DNA of 64,000 nucleotides from Robertmurraya korlensis NBRC 107688 (GCF_001591645.1 NZ_BCVH01000002.1:186001-250000); one strand, 5' to 3'; shown: positions 40,830 through 50,022, counted from the stretch's first letter. Notes: generated by a model from the sequence alone, not told the origin. Made by a program: numbers and translations.

Positions 40830-41324
40830 CTATGCTTTTACAGATTTTCCGGCCAATTCAAAAGCCTCATGAAGTGCTTCAACTGCCCGAAGCATCTGTG
40901 ATTCCTCTATTACTGTTGAAACCTTAATTTCAGAAGTACTCACCATCTTTACCTGAATGCCCTCGGCGGCAAGGACTTCAAACATTTCTGCCGCAACTCC
41001 AGGATTAGAAATCATTCCAGAGCCTACAATCGATACTTTTGCAAGTTTTGGCTCCGCCTCAATGCCTTCAAACTTCAGGGATTCTTTATTAGCCTTTAGA
41101 ACAGCCATCGTTTCGTCAAGATCAGAACTCTTTATAGAAAAAGAAAGATTCGTCGTTGATTCGTTCGTCATACTCTGAATAATTATGTCAACATTCAAGT
41201 GATTTTTAGCCAAAATAGTAAAAATAGTTGACAGATTCGTCAATCCATTTGGAAGTCCTAAAACACTCACTCTCGTAATTTCATCTTCAAAGGCAACACC
41301 ACGCACAACTAAGCTTTGCTCCAT
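40830..41324 (-). CDS. lysC: Aspartokinase II beta subunit (internal in-frame start within lysC)
   Basis: The ATG at 41324 is codon 246 of lysC. AGGAGG (41338-41333) lies 8 nt before it, a full Shine-Dalgarno inside a coding sequence. The product, 164 aa beginning MEQSLVVRGVAF, is the ACT regulatory half only. B. subtilis LysC is an alpha2beta2 enzyme whose beta chain starts at the same place. The internal start is inferred from this match; no expression data are available. Confidence 0.8.
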   Translation of the reverse strand: MEQSLVVRGVAFEDEITRVSVLGLPNGLTNLSTIFTILAKNHLNVDIIIQSMTNESTTNLSFSIKSSDLDETMAVLKANKESLKFEGIEAEPKLAKVSIVGSGMISNPGVAAEMFEVLAAEGIQVKMVSTSEIKVSTVIEESQMLRAVEALHEAFELAGKSVKA

Positions 41325-42059
41325 TGATACTTCCTCCTCAATTATCGTTCCATTTTCTCGCTCCATACTTGATCGTACTTCAAGTGGCACTGCGTAATTT
41401 TTCGCATATTCAACGGCCCTTGGATGTAATACTCCAGCACCTAAGTTCGCTAACTCTAACATTTCATCGTAAGAAACAGATTTCAGTTTTCTTGCATCCC
41501 TTACGTAACGTGGATCAGTTGTAAACACCCCTGTTACATCGGTATAAATATCGCATTTGTCTGCTTTTAATGCAGCTGCTAATGCCACTGCCGTTGTGTC
41601 GGATCCACCTCTACCAAGAGTTGACACAGCTCCATCTATGGCAATTCCTTGGAAGCCCGCAACAACTACTATTTTCCCTTTATGTAGCTCGGTTTGTATT
41701 TTACTAGTATTAATGTGTAAAATCCTTGCATTTCCATGAACTGCCTCGGTTTCAATTCCGGCTTGCCACCCCGTAAAGGAAATCGCTTCGTATCCTTTTT
41801 CTATTAACACCATCGACAATAAAGCTATTGTAACTTGCTCTCCAGTCGTAAGCAGCACATCCATTTCACGCTTACTTGGACGGCTTGAGATTTGATTTGC
41901 TAGTCGCACTAATTCGTCTGTTGTTTTCCCCATTGCAGACACAACGACGACCACGTCATTCCCTCGCATTTTTTCTTCAATTACTCGTTCGGCCACGTGT
42001 TTAATACGATCTACATTTCCTACCGAAGTACCACCAAACTTTTGTACAACCAATCCCAT
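40830..42059 (-). CDS. lysC: Aspartokinase II (lysine-sensitive), alpha subunit
   Basis: Phosphorylates aspartate, the first step to lysine, threonine, methionine and the spore/cell-wall diaminopimelate. The kinase domain runs from VVQKFGGTSVG through TLGRGGSDTTAVALAAAL. Two ACT domains follow from about residue 265 (ITRVSVLG; LAKVSIVGSGM). 409 aa. A lysine riboswitch lies directly upstream. An internal start at codon 246 would make the beta subunit, as in B. subtilis. Confidence 0.97.
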   Translation of the reverse strand: MGLVVQKFGGTSVGNVDRIKHVAERVIEEKMRGNDVVVVVSAMGKTTDELVRLANQISSRPSKREMDVLLTTGEQVTIALLSMVLIEKGYEAISFTGWQAGIETEAVHGNARILHINTSKIQTELHKGKIVVVAGFQGIAIDGAVSTLGRGGSDTTAVALAAALKADKCDIYTDVTGVFTTDPRYVRDARKLKSVSYDEMLELANLGAGVLHPRAVEYAKNYAVPLEVRSSMERENGTIIEEEVSMEQSLVVRGVAFEDEITRVSVLGLPNGLTNLSTIFTILAKNHLNVDIIIQSMTNESTTNLSFSIKSSDLDETMAVLKANKESLKFEGIEAEPKLAKVSIVGSGMISNPGVAAEMFEVLAAEGIQVKMVSTSEIKVSTVIEESQMLRAVEALHEAFELAGKSVKA

Positions 42060-42104
42060 TTTATTCCCCTACTTTCTTTTCATCTCTATCATGGGCTATT
42101 TTGT

Positions 42105-42360
42105 GAATACAAAAAAGCCATGAGAGATATCTCATGGCTGCGTGAACGAACGTAAATAAATACGGACTTATACACAGTGAGATAGCTCTCCAAGACATAG
42201 TTGTCTTGACAATCCAGTATTTATTCAATACAGGACCAGCAGATATGGTAATTCAGAGACCTATCCACTTCGGCGAACATCCCCTTTCACAGCTTCTCAT
42301 TGAATCTCAGCATTCTCAAAGCTGGTACTTTTGGTGTTCGCACCTCTACCTTCACTTAAC
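42105..42360 (-). promoter_or_regulatory. Lysine riboswitch (L box) controlling lysC
   Basis: On the minus strand the aptamer runs from about 42355 to 42177, with the conserved AGAGGTGCGAAC, GAAAGGGG, CGCCGAAGTGG and GGAGAGCTATCTCAC blocks. P1 pairs GTGA.GGTAG with CTATCTCAC. The terminator AGCCATGAGA/TCTCATGGCT with T6 is at 42139-42111. TATCTCA of the P1 3' strand can alternatively pair with TGAGATA of the terminator, the usual antiterminator. Lysine binding should stop transcription before lysC. Confidence 0.95.
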
Positions 42361-42420
42361 GATTTAAGTGATTATATAAAATTTTCCTAATTATAGCACA
42401 GCCTTTTAGTGGCGACAATG

Positions 42421-44193
42421 CTATTCTTGTAATTTTTTCATAAGCAGTTCAATTGTATTTTGGGGAAGTCCAATCGATAAAAAGTCCTCTTTGCTTGCTT
42501 CCTTCATTTTTTTAACTGACCCAAAGGCTTTTAATAATTGTTTCTTCCTTTTCTCACCGATTCCAGGGACGTCATCCAAAATCGACTGAAATACCGATTT
42601 CCCTCGAAGCTGCCTATGAAATGTAATCGCAAAACGATGTACTTCATCTTGAATTCTCTGGAGTAAATAAAATTCCTGACTATTTCTTTCGAGTGGTACA
42701 ACCTCTAGTGGCTTCCCGTATAATAGCTGCGAGGTTCTATGTTTATCGTCTTTTACCAGACCAGTAATCGGAATATTAAGACCAAGTTCGTTTTCTAAAA
42801 TATCTCTTACCGCTTCCACATGACCTTTTCCACCATCGATCATGATCAGATCAGGTAGAGGAAGATCTTCTTTAAGCACACGAGAATAACGCCTTCTCGT
42901 GACCTCTCTCATTGATTCATAATCATCAGGCCCAACAACAGATTTGATTTTGTATTTTCGGTACTCTCTTTTTGATGGCTTGCCATCAATAAAAACTACC
43001 ATTGCAGAAACTGGATCTGTTCCTTGGATATTGGAGTTATCAAATGCTTCAATTCGATGAGGGGTATAAATGCCTAGCTGTTCACCTAGTTGTTCCACAG
43101 CTTTTATGGTTCTTTCTTCATCCCGCTCAACGAGTGAAAATTTTTCTTTTAGTGCAATGCTCGCATTTTTTATCGCTAACTCCACTAGGTCCTTTTTCTG
43201 ACCACGTTTAGGCTGCAATACCTTTGTTTGTAGGAGTTGTTCTGCCAATTCTAGGTCAACTTCATCACGTAACAAAATCTCCTTTGGCTTAAAGTGATTC
43301 GATTGATCATAAAATTGACCTAAGAACGTTAAAAACTCCTCTTCCGCTTCTCCATAAATAGGGAACATGGAAATGTCTCTTTCAATAAGCTTCCCTTGGC
43401 GGACGAAAAATACTTGAACACACATCCAACCCTTATCAACCGAATACCCAAACACATCACGGTCAGTAAAATCAGTTGTTGTCATTTTTTGTTTTTCCAT
43501 GGTTGCTTCAATATGCGCTATTTTATCTCGAAAATCCTTTGCTCTTTCGAAGTCAAGCTCTTCTGCAGCAGCTTGCATTTTCAGTGTGAGATCCTTCTTA
43601 ATATCCTTGTAACCGCCATTTAAGAACTTTGTGATTTCCTCTACAAGTTCTTTGTAGGTTGCTTCCTTTACTTCCTTTACACACGGGGCTAAGCATTGCC
43701 CAAGATGGTAATATAAACATACTCTATCAGGCAATGTGGAGCATTTTCTTAAAGGATAAATCCTGTCCAAAAGTTTTTTTGTTTCATTAGCAGCAGACAC
43801 ATTTGGGTATGGACCAAAATATTTCCCCTTGTCCTTTTTTACCTTTCGGGTTGTAATAAGGCGGGGATGTCTTTCCGCAGTTAATTTTATAAAAGGATAT
43901 GTTTTATCGTCCTTTAACATCACATTGTACTTAGGATCATATTTCTTTATTAAATTCAACTCTAGAATAAGTGCTTCAATATTGGAAGATGTAACAATAT
44001 ATTCGAAGTCCTCTATCTCTGAAACAAGCCTTTGCGTTTTTCCATCATGAGACCCAGTAAAGTAAGACCGAACACGATTCTTTAATACTTTTGCTTTACC
44101 AACATATATAATTGTACCTTGCCGATCCTTCATTAAATAACAGCCAGGTTGATCTGGCAATAGGGCAAGTTTATTTTTTATCATCTCATTCAA
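42421..44193 (-). CDS. uvrC: Excinuclease ABC subunit C
   Basis: Nucleotide-excision-repair endonuclease. The GIY-YIG domain is at the N terminus ([30 protein letters not shown]), with a UVR segment near residue 205 ([18 protein letters not shown]). The RNase H-like domain has [20 protein letters not shown], and C-terminal HhH repeats include [15 protein letters not shown]. Start TTG at 44193 is 6 nt after GGAGGTG and gives the family length of 590 aa. Confidence 0.97.
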   Translation of the reverse strand: MNEMIKNKLALLPDQPGCYLMKDRQGTIIYVGKAKVLKNRVRSYFTGSHDGKTQRLVSEIEDFEYIVTSSNIEALILELNLIKKYDPKYNVMLKDDKTYPFIKLTAERHPRLITTRKVKKDKGKYFGPYPNVSAANETKKLLDRIYPLRKCSTLPDRVCLYYHLGQCLAPCVKEVKEATYKELVEEITKFLNGGYKDIKKDLTLKMQAAAEELDFERAKDFRDKIAHIEATMEKQKMTTTDFTDRDVFGYSVDKGWMCVQVFFVRQGKLIERDISMFPIYGEAEEEFLTFLGQFYDQSNHFKPKEILLRDEVDLELAEQLLQTKVLQPKRGQKKDLVELAIKNASIALKEKFSLVERDEERTIKAVEQLGEQLGIYTPHRIEAFDNSNIQGTDPVSAMVVFIDGKPSKREYRKYKIKSVVGPDDYESMREVTRRRYSRVLKEDLPLPDLIMIDGGKGHVEAVRDILENELGLNIPITGLVKDDKHRTSQLLYGKPLEVVPLERNSQEFYLLQRIQDEVHRFAITFHRQLRGKSVFQSILDDVPGIGEKRKKQLLKAFGSVKKMKEASKEDFLSIGLPQNTIELLMKKLQE

Positions 44194-44280
44194 AAGGGAC
44201 ACCTCCAATCTGCAAAAAACACTCTGATTGTATTATAAAGTTTTTTTGAGGGGATAAATAGTAGGAGCCAATTGGAAAAG

Positions 44281-44304
44281 AAAAAACCACTCAGGACGAG
44301 TGGT
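44281..44304 (-). terminator. Terminator of trxA
   Basis: On the minus strand ACCACTC/GAGTGGT, a 7-bp stem with a 5-nt loop, is followed by T6. Confidence 0.85.
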
Positions 44305-44315
44305 CTTCATTCATT

Positions 44316-44630
44316 TTATAGATGAGAGTTTAAACGCTCTTCCAAAGCTTCTTTCGGTTGGAAGCCGACAACTTTATCGATTACTTCTCCATCTTTCATG
44401 ATAAGAAGTGTTGGGATGCTCATCACACCAAACTTCGCTGCAGTTTCTTGGTTTTCGTCAACATCGATTTTAACGATTTTGACTTTGTCTCCCATTTCTG
44501 AATCAAGCTCTTGAAGAACTGGAGCAATCATCTTACAAGGACCACACCATGGAGCCCAAAAATCTGCAAGCACTAGGCCAGTACCAGTTTCAGTTGAAAA
44601 GTTTTGATCTGTAGCGTTTGAAATAGCCAT
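44316..44630 (-). CDS. trxA: Thioredoxin
   Basis: 104-aa thioredoxin with the redox motif WCGPC (C29, C32) in [19 protein letters not shown] and the cis-proline in MSIPTLL. The start ATG at 44630 is 7 nt after AGGAGG; an ATG two codons earlier overlaps it. It is monocistronic, between an extended -10 promoter and a terminator. Confidence 0.97.
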   Translation of the reverse strand: MAISNATDQNFSTETGTGLVLADFWAPWCGPCKMIAPVLQELDSEMGDKVKIVKIDVDENQETAAKFGVMSIPTLLIMKDGEVIDKVVGFQPKEALEERLNSHL

Positions 44631-44700
44631 TTTCATGCCTCCTTAAGTATTGCTTCGAGAAATATGTCTCGATTGCTTTTAGTAGTAAAATACTAACGTC

Positions 44701-44733
44701 AGTATATCATCGTTTTTCAGACGATGCTAATAA
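44701..44733 (-). promoter_or_regulatory. Extended -10 promoter of trxA with an inverted repeat in the spacer
   Basis: On the minus strand TGATATACT (44709-44701) is an extended -10, with TTAGCA 18 bp upstream as a poor -35. CATCGT/ACGATG (44726-44708) is an inverted repeat with a 7-nt gap that fills the spacer. Confidence 0.5.
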
Positions 44734-44803
44734 TATGTCTCGCAGTTGTTTTCTTATGTAATTTGCCCATTTAGTGAAAGGATATTCGAGGTATGCCTTC
44801 GTG

Positions 44804-44834
44804 AAAAAGGAAAGAGCGGCTCTCTTAAACCGCT
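44804..44834 (-). terminator. Terminator after etfA
   Basis: On the minus strand GAGCGG/CCGCTC with a 10-nt loop is followed by TTTCCTTTTT. It lies 9 bp after the etfA stop. Confidence 0.7.
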
Positions 44835-44842
44835 CATTGCCA

Positions 44843-45820
44843 TTAAGCATTGATTTTTAATTTTTTAAATTCCTCTGTTAATAGTGGGACAACTTCAAAC
44901 AAATCTCCCACAATTCCATAGTCAGCCACTTTAAAAATATTTGCCTCTGGATCTTTATTAATCGCAACAATTACCTTTGAATTGGACATGCCAGCTAAAT
45001 GCTGAATTGCTCCTGAAATGCCGCAAGCAATATAAAGGTCTGGTGTTACCACTTTTCCTGTTTGACCTATTTGTAGGGAGTAATCACAGTACTCAGCATC
45101 ACATGCGCCCCTTGATGCTCCTACTGCTCCACCAAGTATGTTAGCCAGTTCTTTTAGAGGTTCAAAGCCTTCTTCACTCTTTACACCACGGCCCCCTGCA
45201 ATAACAACCTTTGCTTCTGAAAGATCTACTCCCTCACTCGCTTTACGTACCACCTCTTTAATAATGGCGCGTAAATCCTTTATGTCAACTGTTAATGAAT
45301 GAACTTCCCCAGATAGTGAATCATCCTTCTGAAGAGCAGATATGTTATTTGGTCGGATCGTTGCAAAAATAATTCCATCTGTTACGATCTTTTTCTCAAA
45401 AGCTTTACCAGAGTAGATGGGTCTTGTAAATACAACATTCCCACCGGCTACTTCAATTGCTGTAGCATCTGAAATTAAGCCCGAATTCAATTTTCCAGCT
45501 ATCCTAGGTGAGAGATCTTTCCCAAGGGCCGTGTGTCCAAAGACAATTCCTTCTGGCTTTTCTTCCTCAATAACAGCCCATAATGCTTGTGAATACCCAT
45601 CAGATGTATATTGACCCAGTTTGGCATGTTCAACAACTACGACTCGGTTTGCACCATATTGGATTAGCTCTTGTCCTAAAGCGCTTACACTTTCGCCAAC
45701 TAAAACACCGACCACTTCTCCACCTTCAGCAATTGTCTTGCCTGCAGACAACGCTTCAAAAGACACGTTACGTAATGTACCATCTCTAACTTCCCCTAAC
45801 ACCAACACTTTTCTCGCCAT
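44843..45820 (-). CDS. etfA: Electron transfer flavoprotein alpha subunit
   Basis: FAD-carrying subunit that accepts electrons from acyl-CoA dehydrogenases. The C-terminal FAD domain is clear: VVIAGGRGVKSEEGFEPLKELA, GQTGKVVTPDLYIACGISGAIQHLAGM and INKDPEANIFKVADYGIVGD. Start at 45820 (MARKVLVLGEV) is 7 nt after GGAGGG; a longer frame adds 27 residues. 325 aa. Downstream of etfB in the fatty-acid degradation group. Confidence 0.96.
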   Translation of the reverse strand: MARKVLVLGEVRDGTLRNVSFEALSAGKTIAEGGEVVGVLVGESVSALGQELIQYGANRVVVVEHAKLGQYTSDGYSQALWAVIEEEKPEGIVFGHTALGKDLSPRIAGKLNSGLISDATAIEVAGGNVVFTRPIYSGKAFEKKIVTDGIIFATIRPNNISALQKDDSLSGEVHSLTVDIKDLRAIIKEVVRKASEGVDLSEAKVVIAGGRGVKSEEGFEPLKELANILGGAVGASRGACDAEYCDYSLQIGQTGKVVTPDLYIACGISGAIQHLAGMSNSKVIVAINKDPEANIFKVADYGIVGDLFEVVPLLTEEFKKLKINA

Positions 45821-45863
45821 ACAAGTTCCCTCCTGCAAATTTATTTCCGTATGTTTGGAATGT

Positions 45864-46637
45864 TTACACAACCTTTGCTTCTGTATGAAGTAGAGTGACA
45901 AGTTCTTTCACTTGATCATGTAAGTCACCTGTTAAAAGCTTACCTGCTTCTTTTTTTGGTGGCAGGTAAATTTCAATCGTCTTTGTCTTAGCCTCTACAT
46001 CGTCCTCTTCTAGGTCAAGGTCGTCTAATTCTAATTCCTCAAGCGGTTTTTTCTTTGCCTTCATGATGCCTGGTAAAGAAGGGTATCTTGGCTCATTTAA
46101 TCCTTGTTGCGCAGTTACTAACAGTGGAAGGGTTGTTTCAATTACTTCAGAATCACCTTCAACATCACGAATAACAGTTACTTTCGTCCCCTCAATCTCT
46201 AGCTTAGTAATTGTGGTAACATAAGGGATTTTAAGTGATTCTGCCACACGTGGGCCAACCTGACCTGATCCACCGTCAATAGCTACATTTCCAGCAATGA
46301 TTAAATCGACTTCTTGATCTTTTAAGTATTGAGTGATTATTTTTGCTGTTGTATATTGATCAGATGCTTCTACATCGTCTTCAATATTTACTAGTACGGC
46401 TTTATCAGCTCCCATCGCTAGAGCTGTACGAAGCTGTTTTTCCGATTCTTCATTTCCAACAGATATTACGGTTACTTCCCCACCATGTGCATCACGAACT
46501 TGAATCGCTTCTTCCACTGCATATTCATCATACGGATTAATGATAAATTCAGCACCGTCCTCGTTGATTTTGCCGCCAGCAATCGTTATTTTTTCTTCAG
46601 TATCAAACGTTCTCTTTAACAAAACATAGATATTCAT
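45864..46637 (-). CDS. etfB: Electron transfer flavoprotein beta subunit
   Basis: 257-aa EtfB, partner of EtfA and AMP binder. Conserved blocks are INPYDEYAVEEAIQVRD and LIIAGNVAIDGGSGQVGPRVAE, then LPLLVTAQQGLNEPRYPSLPGIMKAKKKPL. TAGGAGGGG precedes the ATG. It lies between fadB and etfA. Confidence 0.96.
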   Translation of the reverse strand: MNIYVLLKRTFDTEEKITIAGGKINEDGAEFIINPYDEYAVEEAIQVRDAHGGEVTVISVGNEESEKQLRTALAMGADKAVLVNIEDDVEASDQYTTAKIITQYLKDQEVDLIIAGNVAIDGGSGQVGPRVAESLKIPYVTTITKLEIEGTKVTVIRDVEGDSEVIETTLPLLVTAQQGLNEPRYPSLPGIMKAKKKPLEELELDDLDLEEDDVEAKTKTIEIYLPPKKEAGKLLTGDLHDQVKELVTLLHTEAKVV

Positions 46638-46707
46638 AAGTTCCCCTCCTATATATATCTAAAGATTTAATTGGTTCTAAAGATTGGGAAAATTCATTTG
46701 ATAAAGG

Positions 46708-46735
46708 AAACCCACCAAGCTTCTGCTGTGAGTTT
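46708..46735 (-). other. Intercistronic hairpin between fadB and etfB
   Basis: AAACTCAC pairs with GTGGGTTT (one T-G pair) over a 12-nt loop, 6 bp after the fadB stop, followed by CCTTTATC. It looks like an attenuating or stabilising hairpin more than a full terminator. Confidence 0.4.
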
Positions 46736-46740
46736 TGACT

Positions 46741-47514
46741 TCATCTTCCCGTAAACTTTGGCTCTCTTTTTTCGAGGAAGGCCAATATTCCTTCCTGCCC
46801 ATCCTTAGACAGGAATACCTTCTCAAATAGCTCAACTTCTCTTTTTACCCCAGAATAAAACTCATTAGTTTTTCCATAATTAAGGAGTTCAATCGCCGCA
46901 CTAAGTGCAATAGGGCTCTTTTTGGCAATTTTTTTAGCCATTGTATAGGCTTTTTCTAACAACTCTTCCTCAGGATAGGCGTGATTAGCTAGTCCGTGTT
47001 GAACTGCTTCCACTCCCGTGATAGGATCACTTGTAAATAGCATTTCTGCTGCTTTAGCTGTTCCTACATATCTTGGCAATCTTTGCGAACCCGCAAATCC
47101 AGGTACTAATCCTAGTTGAAGCTCCGGTAACCCAAGCTTTGCATTCTCCGTAACTAACCGGAAATGACAGGCCATCGCTAGCTCAAGCCCCCCTCCTAAA
47201 GCTGCCCCATGAATGACAGCGATAATTGGTTTTGGGAATCGCTCCATCCGTTCAAATAAATCTTGACCAAGAGTGGAAAGACTACCAAAATCCTCTCCTG
47301 TTGAAATGGTTGTAAATTCTTTAATATCTGCCCCTGCCGAAAAGAACCTTCCTTCACCACGTAATAGGATGACTCGGATATCCTGATGAAACTCAATTTC
47401 ATCAAGAATACCCGATAATTCTTTTAACACCTGAGATGATAACGCATTTGCTGGAGGACGTTCCATTTTAATTGTTGCAATGAACTCTTCGTGAGACCAA
47501 TGCAAAAAAGCCAT
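46741..47514 (-). CDS. fadB: Enoyl-CoA hydratase
   Basis: 257-aa crotonase-superfamily protein. The oxyanion-hole segment FSAGADIKEF lies near residue 60. HGAALGGGLELAMACHFRL with the following LGLPELQLGLVPGFAGSQRLPRYVG holds the catalytic-glutamate region. It hydrates enoyl-CoA in beta-oxidation (YsiB/FadB in B. subtilis). GAGGGGGAAG precedes the ATG. Between fadR and etfB. Confidence 0.92.
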   Translation of the reverse strand: MAFLHWSHEEFIATIKMERPPANALSSQVLKELSGILDEIEFHQDIRVILLRGEGRFFSAGADIKEFTTISTGEDFGSLSTLGQDLFERMERFPKPIIAVIHGAALGGGLELAMACHFRLVTENAKLGLPELQLGLVPGFAGSQRLPRYVGTAKAAEMLFTSDPITGVEAVQHGLANHAYPEEELLEKAYTMAKKIAKKSPIALSAAIELLNYGKTNEFYSGVKREVELFEKVFLSKDGQEGILAFLEKREPKFTGR

Positions 47515-47543
47515 AAGTCTTCCCCCTCATTCTTAAAAAATGA

Positions 47544-48128
47544 TTATCTCTTGCCACACCCATTGATTAAAAGTTTATGAACCGGTTTTGCCAGTGCTGT
47601 TAAGTCATACTTTTGCTCATTCATTACCCAAGTAGTAACCGTCTCATCCATTGTTCCAAAGATCATCTGCCTAGCAAGACGTATATCAAGCTCCTGTGAA
47701 AATTCGCCAGAATCTCTTCCTTCAATAAGTATATTGTCGACAACCTCTAAATAACCTTTTAACACTTCATTTATTTTTAAACGAAGGTCTTTATTTGATT
47801 GTCGCAACTCTAGCTGCGTAACAATGGCTAAATGACGATCCACTGAAAGCATATTAAAATGCATTTCAATCATAAGTAATAATTTTTCTGCTGCGGATTG
47901 CTTTCCCTCTATCTTCTCTTCTATTTTTTCTATAAAAGCCCCCATTTTTTCTTGGAAAAGAGAAATGAGGATATCCTCTTTATTTTTAAAATATAAATAG
48001 ATGGTACCATCAGCAACTCCCGCTTGTTTTGCAATTTTAGATACTTGAGCTTGATGGTATCCATTTTCTGCTATCACAATAACAGCGGCGTCAATAATCT
48101 GTCTATATTTTGGTTTGTCTTTTTTCAA
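47544..48128 (-). CDS. fadR: TetR-family fatty-acid degradation regulator FadR (YsiA)
   Basis: 194-aa TetR repressor. The HTH is IIDAAVIVIAENGYHQAQVSKIAKQAGVADGTIYLYFKNKEDIL. In B. subtilis it represses beta-oxidation genes and is released by long-chain acyl-CoA. The start is TTG at 48128, 9 nt after AGGAGG. An ATG two codons earlier is too close to that site, and the chosen start gives the B. subtilis length. A FadR box and a strong promoter sit just upstream, implying autoregulation. Confidence 0.94.
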   Translation of the reverse strand: MKKDKPKYRQIIDAAVIVIAENGYHQAQVSKIAKQAGVADGTIYLYFKNKEDILISLFQEKMGAFIEKIEEKIEGKQSAAEKLLLMIEMHFNMLSVDRHLAIVTQLELRQSNKDLRLKINEVLKGYLEVVDNILIEGRDSGEFSQELDIRLARQMIFGTMDETVTTWVMNEQKYDLTALAKPVHKLLINGCGKR

Positions 48129-48163
48129 AATCATACCCCTCCTTTCAAGAAGGTTTGCACTTA

Positions 48164-48181
48164 TGAATGAATCATCATTCA
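48164..48181. promoter_or_regulatory. FadR operator at the fadR promoter
   Basis: TGAATGA and TCATTCA arms are perfect, separated by ATCA. One position differs from the consensus TGAATGANTANTNATTCA. It begins 7 bp downstream of the -10, over the expected start point. Confidence 0.8.
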
Positions 48182-48188
48182 TAAATTC

Positions 48189-48217
48189 ATAATAGATGGA
48201 AACCGACTTTCTGTCAA
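48189..48217 (-). promoter_or_regulatory. Sigma-A promoter for fadR-fadB-etfB-etfA
   Basis: On the minus strand TTGACA (48217-48212), 17 bp, TATTAT (48194-48189). Confidence 0.85.
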
Positions 48218-48283
48218 GGATTTCACGTATTATTTGCATTACTATCATGCCATAACAAAATCGAGTGTACAAGCCTGGTTTCA

Positions 48284-48311
48284 CAAAAATAAACAGCCGA
48301 CGAGTCGGCTA
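48284..48311 (-). terminator. Terminator of lcfA
   Basis: On the minus strand AGCCGA/TCGGCT with a CTCG tetraloop is followed by GTTTATTTTTG. It lies 8 bp after the lcfA stop and separates it from the fadR promoter. Confidence 0.65.
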
Positions 48312-48318
48312 TAGCAAC

Positions 48319-50022
48319 TTAAGCCTGTTTCTGTTCATTGTCCTCTTTTTTCATTTTTTCCTCCTCGACTAAAGCTCTTCTTAGAATTTTCCCTACAGCT
48401 GTTTTTGGAAGCTCTGAACGAAACTCATACACCCTAGGAACTTTATAGGCTGCAAGATGTTTTCTTGCAAAGGAATTCAACTCTTCCTCGTTTGTTGAAG
48501 ACCCCTCCTTTAACACAATATATGCTTTTACCGTCTCCCCCCTATAAGGGTCTGGAACGCCAGCAACAACAACCTCTTGAACACTAGGATGCTCATATAT
48601 TATTTCTTCAATTTCTCGCGGATAAATATTAAATCCTCCAGCGATAATCATATCCTTTTTTCGGTCGACCACAAAGAAATAACCTTCTTCATTCATATAC
48701 CCCAAGTCACCAGTAAGAAGCCAACCGTTTCTCAATACCTGATCGGTCTCTTCAGGCTTGTTCCAATAGCCCTTCATGACTTGAGGACCCTTTACGACAA
48801 TTTCACCAATCTCTCCAGGTGGTAATGGTTCTCCCGTTTCTAAGGATAATACAACCGCATCCGTATCTGGCCAAGGTACCCCAATACTCCCCTTTATTCT
48901 AGGGCGGTCCCATAAAAAATTGGAATGAGTCACTGGAGATGATTCTGTCAGTCCATAGCCTTCAACTAGCTTCCCACCCGTAATTTCTTCGAATTTCTCC
49001 TGTACCTCGACTGGGAGTGGAGCGGAGCCTGAGATACATGAATCAATGGATGAAAGATCGTATTTGGAAAGGTCAGGGTGATTTAACAATCCAATATAGA
49101 TGGTTGGTGCTCCTGGGAATAAAGTTGGACGTTGTTTTTCTATCGTTTTTAAGGTTTGTTCTGGATCAAACTTCGGAAGCAAGACCATTTTTTGCCCTTG
49201 CATTACCGAAAGAATCATAACAGCTGTCATTCCATACACGTGGAAAAATGGGATAATCGCTAATATGATTTCTTCCCCTCGTTTGCATTTATATAACCAA
49301 GCGTTACTCATCGCTGTATTTGAAACAAGATTCTTGTGGGTTAACATGACCCCCTTGGGAGCCCCAGTTGTTCCACCCGTATATTGAATTATGGCAAGAT
49401 CCTCTTCAAAATCGACTGTAAAGCTTTTTATCTCTTTAGTTGAATGCTTAATAATTTCTGTAAGTAGGTGATGACAGCCCTCGTGCTTAACAGACACGGT
49501 AATTCCGTATTGTTTCTTTTGGATAAATGGATAGATGAGATTTTTCGGGAAGGGTAGATAATCTTTGATAGCGGTTACAATTATGTGTTCCAAGTTGGTT
49601 TGGGTGAATACTTTGCTTACACGTGGAAATAAAATATCTAATGTGACAATGGCTTTTGCACCCGAATCCTTCATTTGATATTCTATTTCTCTTTCTGTGT
49701 ACAACGGGTTTGTTGGAACAACAACTCCTCCAGCTAGTAAGATTCCGTAGTACGTGATAACAGCCTGGGGACAATTTGGAAGCATCATTGCGACCCGGTC
49801 ACCTTTTTCTAAACCAAGTCCTTGTAAATAGCTAGCTAGTTTACAAGCATGTTCATGGACTGTTTCATAGCTCAATTCTTTACCCATAAAATGAATGGCC
49901 GACTTATTCGGAAACTCCCTTGCGGCGTTCGTCAAATATGTTTGAACGGGTTCTGACTTATACGTTAAGGTAGCCGGTATCTCCTCAGGGTAATTAACTA
50001 ACCATGGCCGTTGTTCACTCAT
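48319..50022 (-). CDS. lcfA: Long-chain fatty-acid-CoA ligase
   Basis: Acyl-adenylate-forming enzyme that activates fatty acids with CoA. The AMP-binding P-loop is IIQYTGGTTGAPKGVMLTH. Further blocks are GYGLTESSPVTHSN, then LLTGDLGYMNEEGYFFVVDRKKDMIIAGGFNIYPREIEE, with the catalytic lysine near the C terminus in LPKTAVGKILRRAL. 567 aa. It is upstream of fadR. A strong promoter with imperfect FadR-like motifs precedes it. Confidence 0.96.
   Translation of the reverse strand: MSEQRPWLVNYPEEIPATLTYKSEPVQTYLTNAAREFPNKSAIHFMGKELSYETVHEHACKLASYLQGLGLEKGDRVAMMLPNCPQAVITYYGILLAGGVVVPTNPLYTEREIEYQMKDSGAKAIVTLDILFPRVSKVFTQTNLEHIIVTAIKDYLPFPKNLIYPFIQKKQYGITVSVKHEGCHHLLTEIIKHSTKEIKSFTVDFEEDLAIIQYTGGTTGAPKGVMLTHKNLVSNTAMSNAWLYKCKRGEEIILAIIPFFHVYGMTAVMILSVMQGQKMVLLPKFDPEQTLKTIEKQRPTLFPGAPTIYIGLLNHPDLSKYDLSSIDSCISGSAPLPVEVQEKFEEITGGKLVEGYGLTESSPVTHSNFLWDRPRIKGSIGVPWPDTDAVVLSLETGEPLPPGEIGEIVVKGPQVMKGYWNKPEETDQVLRNGWLLTGDLGYMNEEGYFFVVDRKKDMIIAGGFNIYPREIEEIIYEHPSVQEVVVAGVPDPYRGETVKAYIVLKEGSSTNEEELNSFARKHLAAYKVPRVYEFRSELPKTAVGKILRRALVEEEKMKKEDNEQKQA

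Noticed and set aside
44727-44733. AGCA motif upstream of trxA as an Spx element
   Set aside because: It lies near -34 to -31, not at about -44 where Spx-dependent promoters have it.
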